Shown here piece after piece: positions 1 through 8,027 of a DNA stretch of 64,000 bases. The notes beneath the pieces were generated by a model, which was not told the origin of the DNA, ran no database searches, and saw only the letters and a program-made list of their open reading frames with translations. Source of the DNA: Paracoccus saliphilus (GTDB taxonomy: Bacteria; Pseudomonadota; Alphaproteobacteria; Rhodobacterales; Rhodobacteraceae); contig NZ_CP067141.1 of assembly GCF_028553805.1 (NCBI RefSeq), positions 1 through 64,000 on the forward strand, read 5' to 3'. The first letter of the stretch is position 1. The number at the start of each line of letters is the position of its first letter. Made by a program: the position numbers and the translations under genes.

Positions 1-1176
1 ATGCGGCAGAAGACTCGCATCGACAAGCTGGTGGGCGACCATGCACTCGCGCTGTCCGAGCGCCTGCAGGCGCATAGGGCACAGCTTTTTCCACCTGACG
101 CAAGGCGTGAATTGCGCAAGTTCACCAGCGGCGAGGTGGCGGATCTGCTTGGCGTCAAGGACGCCTATCTGCGCAAACTGGACCTTGAAGGCCGTGGCCC
201 CAGCCCCGAGACGCGGGCGGGCGGGCGGCGCTATTATACTCCTGCCGATATCCAGGAATTGCGCAAGCTATTGGAAAAAGGCGCAAAATCTACCGGCACC
301 TACCTTCCCGGACGGCGTGGCGAGGATCACCTGCAGGTCATCACGGTGATTAATTTCAAGGGCGGATCGGGCAAGACCACCACCGCCGCCCACCTGGCGC
401 AGAAGCTGGCGCTGGACGGGTATCGTGTGCTCGGCATCGATCTCGACCCGCAGGCCAGCCTGTCCGCCCTGCACGGGTTCCAGCCGGAATTCGACCTGCT
501 GGATGGCGGCACGCTCTACGATGCGATTCGCTACGAGGATCCGGTGCCGTTGCGCAACGTGATCCAGCGGACCTATTTCACGAATCTCGACCTGATTCCC
601 GGCAATCTCGACCTGATGGAGTTCGAGCACGAGACCCCGCGCGCCATCATCGAACGCGCGGGTAACATCTTTTTCACCAGGATCGGCGACAAGCTGGGCG
701 AGGTCGAGGACGATTACGACGTCGTTGTCATCGACTGCCCGCCACAGCTTGGATTCCTGACCATGTCCGCCCTGTCCGCCGCCACGGCCATCCTTGTCAC
801 CGTGCATCCGCAGATGCTCGACGTCATGTCGATGTGCCAGTTCCTGCTGATGACCTCGAATCTTCTCGGCGTGGTCTCCGAGGCCGGGGGGGACATGACC
901 TATGACTGGATGCGCTATGTCATCACCCGCTACGAGCCCGGGGACGGGCCACAGAACCAGATGGTCAGCTTCATGCGCTCGATGTTCGGCGAGCATGTGC
1001 TGAACCATCCGGTGCTGAAATCCACGGCGATCTCGGATGCCGGGATCACCAAGCAGACGCTGTACGAGATCGAGAAATCACAATTCACCCGCGCCACCTA
1101 TGAGCGCGCGATGGAGAGCCTGAACGCCGTGAATGGCGAGATCGAAGGGCTGATACAGGCGGCATGGGGCCGCTGA
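1..1176 (+). CDS. repA: RepA, ParA-type partition ATPase of a repABC replicon
   Basis: The 391-residue protein has the two-part structure of RepA from repABC plasmids. Residues about 40-95 form a MerR/HTH-like DNA-binding region (FTSGEVADLLGV, then GGRRYYTPADI). The rest is a ParA/MinD-type ATPase with a deviant Walker A motif (FKGGSGKTTTA, about residue 120) and Walker B-type VVVIDCPPQLG. It would segregate the replicon with RepB and repress the repABC operon. The gene starts at the first base of the window, is full length for the family, and is followed 10 bp later by repB. The upstream promoter is outside the window. The family assignment is secure; the exact start cannot be tested here. 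Confidence 0.96.
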   Translation: MRQKTRIDKLVGDHALALSERLQAHRAQLFPPDARRELRKFTSGEVADLLGVKDAYLRKLDLEGRGPSPETRAGGRRYYTPADIQELRKLLEKGAKSTGTYLPGRRGEDHLQVITVINFKGGSGKTTTAAHLAQKLALDGYRVLGIDLDPQASLSALHGFQPEFDLLDGGTLYDAIRYEDPVPLRNVIQRTYFTNLDLIPGNLDLMEFEHETPRAIIERAGNIFFTRIGDKLGEVEDDYDVVVIDCPPQLGFLTMSALSAATAILVTVHPQMLDVMSMCQFLLMTSNLLGVVSEAGGDMTYDWMRYVITRYEPGDGPQNQMVSFMRSMFGEHVLNHPVLKSTAISDAGITKQTLYEIEKSQFTRATYERAMESLNAVNGEIEGLIQAAWGR

Positions 1177-1186
1177 AGGGGGAAAG

Positions 1187-2113
1187 ATGGCACGCAAGGA
1201 CCTGCTGAAGGGATTGATGTCCGAGGGCGCCTCGGCCGCCAAGGACGAATCCCCTGCCCCGCCCCGCTACAGCCGTGGCGCGATCGGCGCTGTCAGCCGC
1301 TCCATCGCCGATCTGAAATCCCGCGCGCTGATCGAGGTGCCGGCGGACATGATCGACGATGCCGGTATCAAGGACCGGCTGGATGACGACCCCGAGGGGA
1401 TCGAGGCGCTGAAGCAATCCATGGCGGAATATGGCCAGCAAGTGCCGGTCCTGCTGCGTCACAGCCCCAATTACGAGGGCCGCTACGAGGTGGTGTTCGG
1501 CCGCCGCCGGGTCCGCGCGCTGCGTGAATTGCAGATGCCGGTCAAGGCGATGCTGCGGCAGCTGAACGACCGCGAGCTGATCGTCGCGCAGGGGCAGGAA
1601 AACAGCGCCCGCAAGGATCTCAGCTTCATCGAGAAGGCCAATTTCGCCGCCCAGATGACCCGGGTCGGCTATGAGCGCAAGATCATCTGCGACGCCCTGT
1701 CAATCGACAAGACGGTGATCTCGCGGATGCTGACCGTCACCGACGCCATCCCCGAAGAGGTGATCCGCGCCATCGGGGCCGCGCCGTCGGCGGGGCGCGA
1801 CCGCTGGCTTGCGCTGGCCGAAAAGGCCAAGGGGCGCGATGCGGATGCGCTGATCGAGGCCGCAAAGGGCCCGGATTCCGATGCGCGTTTCGTGGCCGTG
1901 CTGGCATCATTGGCTGCGCCGAAACCGGCCTCGGCGGCACCGCGCGCCTTGCAGGGGCAGGATGGCGTCAGCTTGGGGAGCGCGCGGAAAACAAAGGGAA
2001 AAACTGTGATCGAACTATCCGGCGAGGGCCGCGCCTTTGCCGATTGGCTAGTCGATCACATGACAGAGCTTCACCGCGACTGGCAAAAAAAGGAAGGCCG
2101 GGCGGGAAGATGA
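1187..2113 (+). CDS. repB: RepB, ParB-type centromere-binding protein
   Basis: The 308-residue protein starts with the conserved RepB amino terminus (MARKDLLKGLM). It carries a ParB/Spo0J domain with the nuclease-like VFGRRRVRALREL box (about residues 105-117), followed by the HTH region (ALSIDKTVISRMLTV, about 172-186). It should bind the parS palindromes found at 2227, 3494 and 3643 and work with RepA in segregation. It follows repA by 10 bp, with AAGGGGGAAAG as the ribosome binding site, so the two are cotranscribed. Length and order are typical of repABC operons. Confidence 0.95.
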   Translation: MARKDLLKGLMSEGASAAKDESPAPPRYSRGAIGAVSRSIADLKSRALIEVPADMIDDAGIKDRLDDDPEGIEALKQSMAEYGQQVPVLLRHSPNYEGRYEVVFGRRRVRALRELQMPVKAMLRQLNDRELIVAQGQENSARKDLSFIEKANFAAQMTRVGYERKIICDALSIDKTVISRMLTVTDAIPEEVIRAIGAAPSAGRDRWLALAEKAKGRDADALIEAAKGPDSDARFVAVLASLAAPKPASAAPRALQGQDGVSLGSARKTKGKTVIELSGEGRAFADWLVDHMTELHRDWQKKEGRAGR

Positions 2114-2152
2114 GGCAAATGAAGCAGCAAGGAGGCACGACACGGTAGAACC

Positions 2153-2206
2153 AAAAGAAAAGCCCCCCAGGACATACATCCCGAAGGGCCGTTTCTCGAT
2201 CTAGCA
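2153..2206 (-). ncRNA. Counter-transcribed RNA (incompatibility RNA) between repB and repC
   Basis: The minus strand carries a good promoter: TTGACA (2241-2236), a 17-bp spacer and TTATCT (2218-2213). It predicts a start near 2206. The transcript would run into a GC-rich stem (GCCCTTCGGGA pairing with TCCTGGGGGGC, 2162-2189) ending in TTTTCTTTT. A short antisense RNA of about 55 nt in the repB-repC gap that limits RepC synthesis is a hallmark of repABC plasmids. The existence and ends of this RNA are inferred from sequence only. Confidence 0.7.
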
Positions 2207-2212
2207 CCTCGA

Positions 2213-2241
2213 AGATAACGGCAAAAGTTGACAGCTGTCAA
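2213..2241 (-). promoter_or_regulatory. Promoter of the repABC counter-transcribed RNA
   Basis: TTGACA at 2241-2236 and TTATCT at 2218-2213 on the minus strand are separated by exactly 17 bp. The -35 hexamer lies inside the parS palindrome at 2227-2242, so RepB binding there would be expected to affect antisense RNA synthesis. Confidence 0.6.
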
Positions 2242-2242
2242 C
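2227..2242. promoter_or_regulatory. parS-type palindrome, copy 1
   Basis: GTTGACAGCTGTCAAC is a perfect 16-bp palindrome matching the known repABC centromere consensus GTTNNNNGCNNNNAAC. It lies between repB and repC. Identical copies occur at 3494 and 3643. Confidence 0.85.
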
Positions 2243-2282
2243 AACGTCCTTGTGGGCGAATGGTGGTTTTTACCCCAGTGAC

Positions 2283-3458
2283 ATGAAAATGAGGCATATT
2301 TCGATGACGCCTTTCGGGCGGCAGCCGGTGACGGCTGGCCTGCTCGCAACCCAGGCATTGGCCGAGGCCCCTGCCCCGGACCACGCGCCCGACAAATGGG
2401 CCGTGCTGCGCGACCTGACCACGGCACGCGCCGCATACGGCATCAGCGACCGCGATCTCGCGGTTCTGGCGGCGCTTCTGTCCTTCCATCCCGGCAAGGA
2501 GCTGGCAGATGACGACAAGCTGATCGTCTTTCCCTCGAATGCCAGCCTGTCAGACCGCGCGCATGGAATGGCCGAAAGCACCCTGCGGCGGCATCTGGCG
2601 GCGCTGGTGCGTGCCGGGCTGCTGCTGCGCCGCGACAGTCCGAATGGGAAGCGCTATGCCACCCGCGATCTTTCCGGTTCGCTGGACCGGGTATTCGGCT
2701 TTGATCTGCGGCCCTTGCTGACCCGATCCGCCGAGATCGCCTCGGCCGCGCAAGAGGCCCGTCATGTCGAATTCACGAAGCGCAGGTTGCGCGAAAGCGC
2801 CGTGATCCGGCTGCGCGACGCGGGCAAGCTGATCCAATGGGGCCGCGAACAGATCGCGGCGAATTGGGACGCGCTCTCGGATGGCTGCGCCTTGCTGCAA
2901 CGCGCGCTTCGTCGCAAGCTGGACACTGGAAAATTGCGCGAACTGGCCGAACGGGCCCAACAGCTTCTGGATCAGGTCAAGGCCGTGATCGCACCTGAAA
3001 CAGAAGAAATGAGCGGCAGTGACAGCGAAACCGAGCGGCACCATCAGAGTTCAGATAAAGAGATCCATGAATCTGAACCATGCGAAGAAAAGCAGGACAG
3101 ACAGTCCGATCATCTCGCGAAGGACCCGCCGATTCCGCTTGGCGTGTTGTTGAAGGCGGCGCCGGATATCCTTGACTATGCTCCGGACGGAATCCGGACC
3201 TGGCGGGACCTGGTGGGGGTTTCCAATTTCGTCTATCCGATGCTCGGGATCAGCCCGGATGCCTGGCGGCAGGCGCAGGACAACATGGGTCACGAAATCG
3301 CGGCCATGACGCTAGCCTGCATGTTGCAACGCGCCGATACGATCATGCGACCGGGTGGTTATCTTCGCTCGCTGACAGCAAAGGCGGTCACAAGCGGATT
3401 CTCTCCCGGACCGATGGTGATGGCCTTGCTGCGAGCCGAAAATCGTCAGGCCCTGTGA
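2283..3458 (+). CDS. repC: RepC, replication initiator of the repABC replicon
   Basis: The product begins with the conserved RepC motif MTPFGRQPVTAGLL and continues with the winged-helix initiator region (residues about 45-140, including LSDRAHGMAESTLRRHLAALV). A charged linker (about 245-290) leads to the conserved C-terminal RepC domain ending near GGYLRSLTAKA. RepC initiates replication, usually from an origin inside its own gene. I chose the ATG at 2283 because the upstream ATG at 2250 adds residues foreign to the family; ATG codons at 2289 and 2304 are alternatives. Expression is probably limited by the antisense RNA encoded just upstream. Length (391 residues) is normal. Confidence 0.93.
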   Translation: MKMRHISMTPFGRQPVTAGLLATQALAEAPAPDHAPDKWAVLRDLTTARAAYGISDRDLAVLAALLSFHPGKELADDDKLIVFPSNASLSDRAHGMAESTLRRHLAALVRAGLLLRRDSPNGKRYATRDLSGSLDRVFGFDLRPLLTRSAEIASAAQEARHVEFTKRRLRESAVIRLRDAGKLIQWGREQIAANWDALSDGCALLQRALRRKLDTGKLRELAERAQQLLDQVKAVIAPETEEMSGSDSETERHHQSSDKEIHESEPCEEKQDRQSDHLAKDPPIPLGVLLKAAPDILDYAPDGIRTWRDLVGVSNFVYPMLGISPDAWRQAQDNMGHEIAAMTLACMLQRADTIMRPGGYLRSLTAKAVTSGFSPGPMVMALLRAENRQAL

Positions 3459-3493
3459 CCGCCTTGATCCGCCAGTCCGGGCAGGGACCTCGT

Positions 3494-3509
3494 GTTGACA
3501 GCTGTCAAC
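3494..3509. promoter_or_regulatory. parS-type palindrome, copy 2
   Basis: GTTGACAGCTGTCAAC, identical to the copy at 2227 and 35 bp after the repC stop codon. It is preceded by GT, as is copy 3. Confidence 0.85.
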
Positions 3510-3642
3510 AATCGGGGTGGGTGAGCGATCGTGAAAATGGCATCTCGAAGCGTTGTCGGGCCCGAATACCGGCAAGCCATATCGAGGCGTTATCCAGGTT
3601 ATCAATCAAGCGGCTCGGATGCTGAAGCGAAGGGCAGGGCGT

Positions 3643-3658
3643 GTTGACAGCTGTCAAC
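3643..3658. promoter_or_regulatory. parS-type palindrome, copy 3
   Basis: GTTGACAGCTGTCAAC, the third identical palindrome, 149 bp from copy 2. The cluster downstream of repC is the likely main RepB loading region. Confidence 0.85.
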
Positions 3659-3836
3659 TTTGCAGCGCGGGCTTTGGTGAGTATCCGTTCGGAAAGCACC
3701 CTTACAAGAGTGGAAAGCAGGGGCTGCACTCCAGCGAGGCACGGACATTCACGCTTCGGGACGCGGGAATCAGTAAAAATCATTATAATTCAATAATATC
3801 TCTGCGTATGATCATTGAAATCGGCGTGCATATCGC

Positions 3837-5684
3837 TCAAATCCCCATCGCTGCCAGCATTGGCCCCCCGAACAGCACCGCGACCCCGAGGATCAGGAAC
3901 AGTGCGGTCCGCATGACTCGTCTTTCCCCGATCAGCCCATGCGAAATCAACCCGCAACCGATGCCGATCTGGACCGCCGCCAACAGCGCAGCCCCCGGAG
4001 TTCCGGCCAGTTCGATCAGCGCCGGATGCGCGATCATCGCCAGCGGGATCAGGTAAAGGCCAACCCCCAGCGCCATGGCCGTCAGCGCGACCTTGATCCA
4101 GTTCTCGCCGATCATGCCCGCCGCGATGAAGACCGCGCCGCAGACCGGCGGCGTGATGGTCGACAGCAGCGCGAACCAGAAGACGAACAGATGCGCCTGA
4201 AGCGGTGTCAGGCCAAGCTGGGTCAGGGCAGGGCCCGCGACGGACACGCAGATGACATAGGCGGCGGTGGTCGGCACCTCCATCCCCAGCACCAGGCAGG
4301 CAAGTGCCGTCAGCAGCAGCGACGGCCACAGCATCCCGCCCGAGACCGACAGGATCAGCGAGGTGATCTTGACCCCCAAGCCGGTCACGGCCAGAACACC
4401 GATGATGATCGAAGCACACAGGATGATGGCCGCAATCATCGAGACCTGCCGGGCTGCGGTGATCAGGGCTTCGCTTATCCGCCCCTTGGCCCGGTGCAGG
4501 TCGATCCGTCCATCCGCACCCGCCAGCAGCAGAACGGCGGCTACCATGATCGACAGGCAGGCCGAGAATTGCGGCGTGTAGCCCATGCCGAACATGGCCA
4601 CCATCAGCACGGTGAAGGGGACCAGGAAGAAGGCCGAGGTAATGGCGACAATGCGCGGCGCAGGGCGATCTTTGGCGTCGATGCCACGCAGATCGAAGCG
4701 CCGGGCATAGGCGTCGATGCCGATCCAGACCACGAGGAAATACGAAAACGCGGGCAGGGCGGCAGCCAGCACGATGCCGGTATAGGGCACCCCGGTCAGT
4801 TCGACCATGACGAAAGCCCCGGCCCCCATCAGTGGCGGCATGATCTGTCCGCCCGACGAGGCGACGGCCTCGACCGCCGCGGCGATGCGGCGCGGATATC
4901 CCAACCGGACCATCGCGGGCATGGTCACGGCCCCGGTCGAGGCGACATTGGCCGAGGCCGATCCCGAGATCGAGCCGAACAGGGCAGAGGCCAGCACGCT
5001 GACCTTGGCCGCCCCTCCGCGCAGGCGACCGGCTGCCGCGGCCGAGAGGTTCATGAACCCCTGTCCGGCCTCGCCCGCGTTCAGCACCGCGCCGAAGATC
5101 ACGAAGATGGCGACGACGCCCACCGATACCCCGGTCAGGGTGCCCCAGATGCCGCCCTCGGCCAGGGTCAGCGTGCCCATCAGGCTGGCATGGGGCAGGG
5201 GGGCATGGCCGAACTCGCCGGGGATCAGGTGGCCCCAGAACGCATATGCCAGCGACAGCGCCGCCACGATCGGCAGCGGCCAGCCAATGGCCCGCCGTGC
5301 CGCCTCAAGAACCGAGATCAACAGCACGGCACCGGTGGCATATTGGAACCCGCTCTCGACAAAGCCGTATTGATCGGACAGCGCATCGGCGTTCCACGCC
5401 ACCCAAACCGAGGCGGCGACCCCAAGCGCGCCCAACACCCATCCGCTGAGCCGCGACACCAGCGAATGGCTGTCGGTGAAAAGGAATATCCAGGGCAGGA
5501 TCAGTGCCATATGCAGCGGGCGGGCGACAAGGTTGGGCGTCAGCCCGTAAAAGATCAGCCCAAGATGGTAAAACACCAGCAGCGCCGCCGCGATCAGCGC
5601 CAGCGGCCGGGCAGGGGGGCTGGCCGTGTCGGCGGTAGAGGGCATCTCGATCGGAGCAGAAACGGATTTCATCGGCGGAACCAT
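3837..5684 (-). CDS. TRAP transporter, fused small and large permease (TAXI type)
   Basis: This 615-residue, strongly hydrophobic protein has the fused 4TM/12TM organisation of TAXI-TRAP permeases. A DctQ-like part (about residues 25-150) is followed by a DctM-like part with conserved loops (FGSISGSASANVASTGA, about 235-251, and SGGQIMPPLMGAGAF). It would import a small anionic solute, driven by an ion gradient, together with the TAXI receptor encoded just upstream in transcription (5877-6827). A repeat element separates the two genes. ATG at 5684 is used; ATG at 5672 is also possible. The substrate cannot be deduced. Confidence 0.9.
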   Translation of the reverse strand: MVPPMKSVSAPIEMPSTADTASPPARPLALIAAALLVFYHLGLIFYGLTPNLVARPLHMALILPWIFLFTDSHSLVSRLSGWVLGALGVAASVWVAWNADALSDQYGFVESGFQYATGAVLLISVLEAARRAIGWPLPIVAALSLAYAFWGHLIPGEFGHAPLPHASLMGTLTLAEGGIWGTLTGVSVGVVAIFVIFGAVLNAGEAGQGFMNLSAAAAGRLRGGAAKVSVLASALFGSISGSASANVASTGAVTMPAMVRLGYPRRIAAAVEAVASSGGQIMPPLMGAGAFVMVELTGVPYTGIVLAAALPAFSYFLVVWIGIDAYARRFDLRGIDAKDRPAPRIVAITSAFFLVPFTVLMVAMFGMGYTPQFSACLSIMVAAVLLLAGADGRIDLHRAKGRISEALITAARQVSMIAAIILCASIIIGVLAVTGLGVKITSLILSVSGGMLWPSLLLTALACLVLGMEVPTTAAYVICVSVAGPALTQLGLTPLQAHLFVFWFALLSTITPPVCGAVFIAAGMIGENWIKVALTAMALGVGLYLIPLAMIAHPALIELAGTPGAALLAAVQIGIGCGLISHGLIGERRVMRTALFLILGVAVLFGGPMLAAMGI

Positions 5685-5762
5685 GCAAAAGGGCTGCGGG
5701 TCAGTTCAAAGGCTCGGGGATCGTTCGTCCAAAAGACCGCAAGCAACCGGCACTCCCGCTCT

Positions 5763-5867
5763 TTCTTCTTCATGCAAATATCCTCTGGGGGTCGCCGGCA
5801 GGTCGCGCCACTGGTTCGAGAGACCAGCCGGCGACGGGGCGAAGCGCCCCCGGCCATCGCGGGACGC
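5763..5867 (-). repeat. Palindromic 3'-end repeat, copy 1 (long form)
   Basis: Read on the minus strand it runs from GCGTCCCGCGATGGCCGG through a GGGGGCGCTTCGCCCC hairpin and an inverted GTCGCCGGC...GCCGGCGAC block to GGATATTTGCATGAAGAAGA. It begins 9 bp after the stop codon of the TAXI receptor gene. Confidence 0.9.
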
Positions 5868-5876
5868 AGGTCCCCC

Positions 5877-6827
5877 TTACTCGCCGGTATCGACGCCCGC
5901 CTCTTCGTAATAGCGCGCTGCGCCGGGATGCAGCTCGCCGATACCGGCCACCTGTTCGGGGCTGACACCCGCCCACCAGGCGGCGGTTTCCGCCAGTTTC
6001 TCGCGGGTTTCCCAGAAATGTTTGGTCAGATCATAGGCGGTCTGTTCATCCATCGCCGTGGTGGTGAAGGCCACGACCGGCAGGCCGGTGGTGACGATCG
6101 GCTCAGCCTGTCCGGGATAGGTTTCCGCGGGGATCTCGACACGGGCCTGGCCGGTTTCCTCGACCTGGGCCTCGCTCAGCGACAGGATGCGGACGCCGGT
6201 GCTGGCCGCCGCCTCGATGATATTCGGCGCGGGCCAGCTGCTGGCCGAGACGAAGGCGTCGATCTGGCCGTTCTTGAGCGCATCCCCGGCATTGGACAAT
6301 TCGGCATCGGCGACGGTCACGTTGTTCTTCAACCCGAACAATTCGAGATATCTTTCCCCCTCGGTGGCGCTGAACGTGCCCTTGCCAAGCAGGATGCGGG
6401 TTCCTTCCAGCACCGACATGTCGGTCGGGCCCTCACTGCCGGTGACGACGAAATGCATGGTCAGCGAGGGGATCGGGAACAGCGCCCGGATGTCCGAGAA
6501 TTTCGGATCGGCCTTGCCCTCGAACGGTCCGGCACCCTCCTTGGCCGAGGCGATCAGCGAAGGCGGCGAGGTGAAGATATAGTCGCCGCCCCGCGCACGC
6601 ACCTCCATCACGTTCTGGACCGAGCCCTGGCTTTCCTCGACCGTCATGATCAGGGCTTCCTGCGAGGCGCTCTTGACGGCTTCGGCCAATTCGACCCCCA
6701 TCTGGTAATAGGATGTGCCGGTCTTGGCGGATTTGAAAGTAAGCTGGGTCTGCGCCATTGCGGGCAGGGCCAGTCCTGCGCAGGACATGAGTGCCATGGC
6801 GGCGGCGATCAGGTTGCGGCGTTTCAT
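5877..6827 (-). CDS. TAXI-family TRAP solute receptor (periplasmic)
   Basis: The 316-residue product opens with a signal peptide (MKRRNLIAAAMALMSCAG, with cleavage near AMAQ). A TAXI-family binding domain follows (FKSAKTGTSYYQMGVELAEA near the mature N terminus). Family members bind glutamate, 2-oxoglutarate or related acids, but the ligand here is unknown. I chose ATG 6827 because AGGAGG lies 7 bp upstream and the signal peptide then starts cleanly; an ATG nine codons upstream adds non-signal residues. It is transcribed before, and probably with, the fused permease at 3837-5684. Confidence 0.9.
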   Translation of the reverse strand: MKRRNLIAAAMALMSCAGLALPAMAQTQLTFKSAKTGTSYYQMGVELAEAVKSASQEALIMTVEESQGSVQNVMEVRARGGDYIFTSPPSLIASAKEGAGPFEGKADPKFSDIRALFPIPSLTMHFVVTGSEGPTDMSVLEGTRILLGKGTFSATEGERYLELFGLKNNVTVADAELSNAGDALKNGQIDAFVSASSWPAPNIIEAAASTGVRILSLSEAQVEETGQARVEIPAETYPGQAEPIVTTGLPVVAFTTTAMDEQTAYDLTKHFWETREKLAETAAWWAGVSPEQVAGIGELHPGAARYYEEAGVDTGE

Positions 6828-6990
6828 CTGGGTCCTCCTCGGGTTTTGCGCCACAGTTTACGCGGACGCGCAATTATGCAACCCGAGTTTGCCGCCATCG
6901 GCAAGCATCCGATGGGTTTGACGATGACCGGATTTGACGGCGGCGCATTCGGATGGCTTATGGCATCAGCGAAAAGCCGGAGGAGCAGAG

Positions 6991-7623
6991 ATGACGCGTG
7001 ATACGACGATGGGGGCCCTGCTCGACCGCCTTGCCGATATGGCGGGAGGCGATCGGCGCGTGCTCGTGGCGCTGGCGGGCGCGCCGGGTGCGGGCAAGAG
7101 CCATGTGGCCGAGGCGCTGGTCGGTGAGCTGGAGGCACGGATGCCCGGACGGGCGGCGGTGCTGGCGATGGACGGCTATCATTTCGACGACATGCTGCTG
7201 GAGGCGCGCGGCCAGCGCGACCGCAAGGGCGCACCGCATACCTATGATGTCGATGGTTTCAGGGTCATGCTGGAACGGCTGGCGCTCGACGATGGCCGCC
7301 CGGTGGTGGTGCCGGTCTTCGACCGCTCCATTGAGATCGCCCGGGCGGGGGCGCAGGAAATCCCCCCGGGGGTACGGCTGATCATCGTCGAGGGGAATTA
7401 CCTTCTGCTCGACCGGCCGGGCTGGTCGGATCTTGCCGGATGCTTTGACCTGTCGGTCTTCATCGACGTGGCCGAGGCGACATTGCGGGACCGCCTTGCC
7501 GCGCGTTGGGCGGGGATGGATGCGGATCTTGCCCGGCGCAAGATGGAGGGCAACGATCTGCCGAACATGCGTCTGGTGCTGGAACATGGCCGTTCGGCGG
7601 ATCTGCGCCTTCCCAACGGCTGA
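6991..7623 (+). CDS. P-loop kinase of the uridine kinase/pantothenate kinase-like family
   Basis: The 210-residue protein has a Walker A motif (ALAGAPGAGKSHVAEAL, about residues 27-43). It continues with the DGYHFDD motif and an EGNYLLLDRPGW motif, as in the PRK/CoaA/Udk-like nucleoside or sugar kinases found beside sugar transporters in alphaproteobacteria. The ATG at 6991 follows GGAGGAG. It is divergent from the TAXI-TRAP operon, so a functional link is possible but not shown. It phosphorylates an unknown small molecule, possibly a sugar or nucleoside. A repeat element follows 3 bp after its stop codon. Confidence 0.8.
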   Translation: MTRDTTMGALLDRLADMAGGDRRVLVALAGAPGAGKSHVAEALVGELEARMPGRAAVLAMDGYHFDDMLLEARGQRDRKGAPHTYDVDGFRVMLERLALDDGRPVVVPVFDRSIEIARAGAQEIPPGVRLIIVEGNYLLLDRPGWSDLAGCFDLSVFIDVAEATLRDRLAARWAGMDADLARRKMEGNDLPNMRLVLEHGRSADLRLPNG

Positions 7624-7626
7624 GAT

Positions 7627-7730
7627 GCGTCCCGCGATGGCCGGGGGCTGCCTGCCCCGTCGCCGGCAGGTCTCTCGAACCAGTGGCGCGACCTCCCGTC
7701 GACCCCCCGGGATATTTGCATGAAGAAGAA
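7627..7730 (+). repeat. Palindromic 3'-end repeat, copy 2 (long form)
   Basis: It matches copy 1 along its length (GCGTCCCGCGATGGCCGG to GATATTTGCATGAAGAAGAA) with scattered substitutions. It begins 3 bp after the kinase stop codon, in the same polarity as that gene. Confidence 0.9.
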
Positions 7731-7827
7731 CAGGGGGCGAGCAGGGAAAGCCGCGAATTTGTCGAGACGATGGAATGTCTTGACGGAGAATGTGGCAAAA
7801 ATGGCAGGGCTCTGCCAATTCGCCGCG

Positions 7828-8024
7828 AAAGCGTTTACATTCGACTTTGGTTGTAGCAGATTTTTGCTTGAACTGGACTCGACCTGGTCGAGTGGCTCAT
7901 CCGGGCGCCTATCCCCCGGGCAATTCCGAGCGGGTTCCTGTTGCCATGGGTTCTAGGGTCATGTGGTCGACAGCATTGGTGGCATCGCATGTGAATCTGT
8001 GCTCGCATCGAATGTGAACGCTTT
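7828..8024. repeat. Widely spaced inverted repeat upstream of the cfa-like gene
   Basis: AAAGCGTTTACATTCGA (7828-7844) is the inverted complement of TCGAATGTGAACGCTTT (8008-8024) with one mismatch; 163 bp separate the arms. The arms could be two operator sites for one regulator. No such regulator is identifiable nearby. Confidence 0.5.
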
Positions 8025-8027
8025 GAC

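Larger units (their letters stand above)
3459..3836. other. Gene-free stretch between repC and the TAXI-TRAP operon, holding two parS sites
   Basis: This 378-bp interval contains parS copies at 3494-3509 and 3643-3658. An AT-rich patch lies near 3774-3800, next to the 3' end of the leftward TRAP gene. A 167-codon rightward reading frame crossing the area has no recognisable protein character and runs antisense into the TRAP gene. I see no other gene or clear terminator. Confidence 0.6.
7624..8027. other. Gene-free stretch upstream of the cfa-like gene
   Basis: The interval holds repeat copy 2 (7627-7730) and a widely spaced inverted repeat (7828-7844 with 8008-8024). Several short rightward reading frames cross it without recognisable protein character. 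The right arm of the inverted repeat abuts the start codon of the methyltransferase gene. I see no additional gene. Confidence 0.55.

Noticed and set aside
3939-7001. A 1020-codon open frame on the plus strand opposite the TAXI-TRAP genes
   Set aside because: Its translation is dominated by R, G, Q, D and H with no domain-like pattern. It is the antisense shadow of two well-recognised genes in high-GC DNA.
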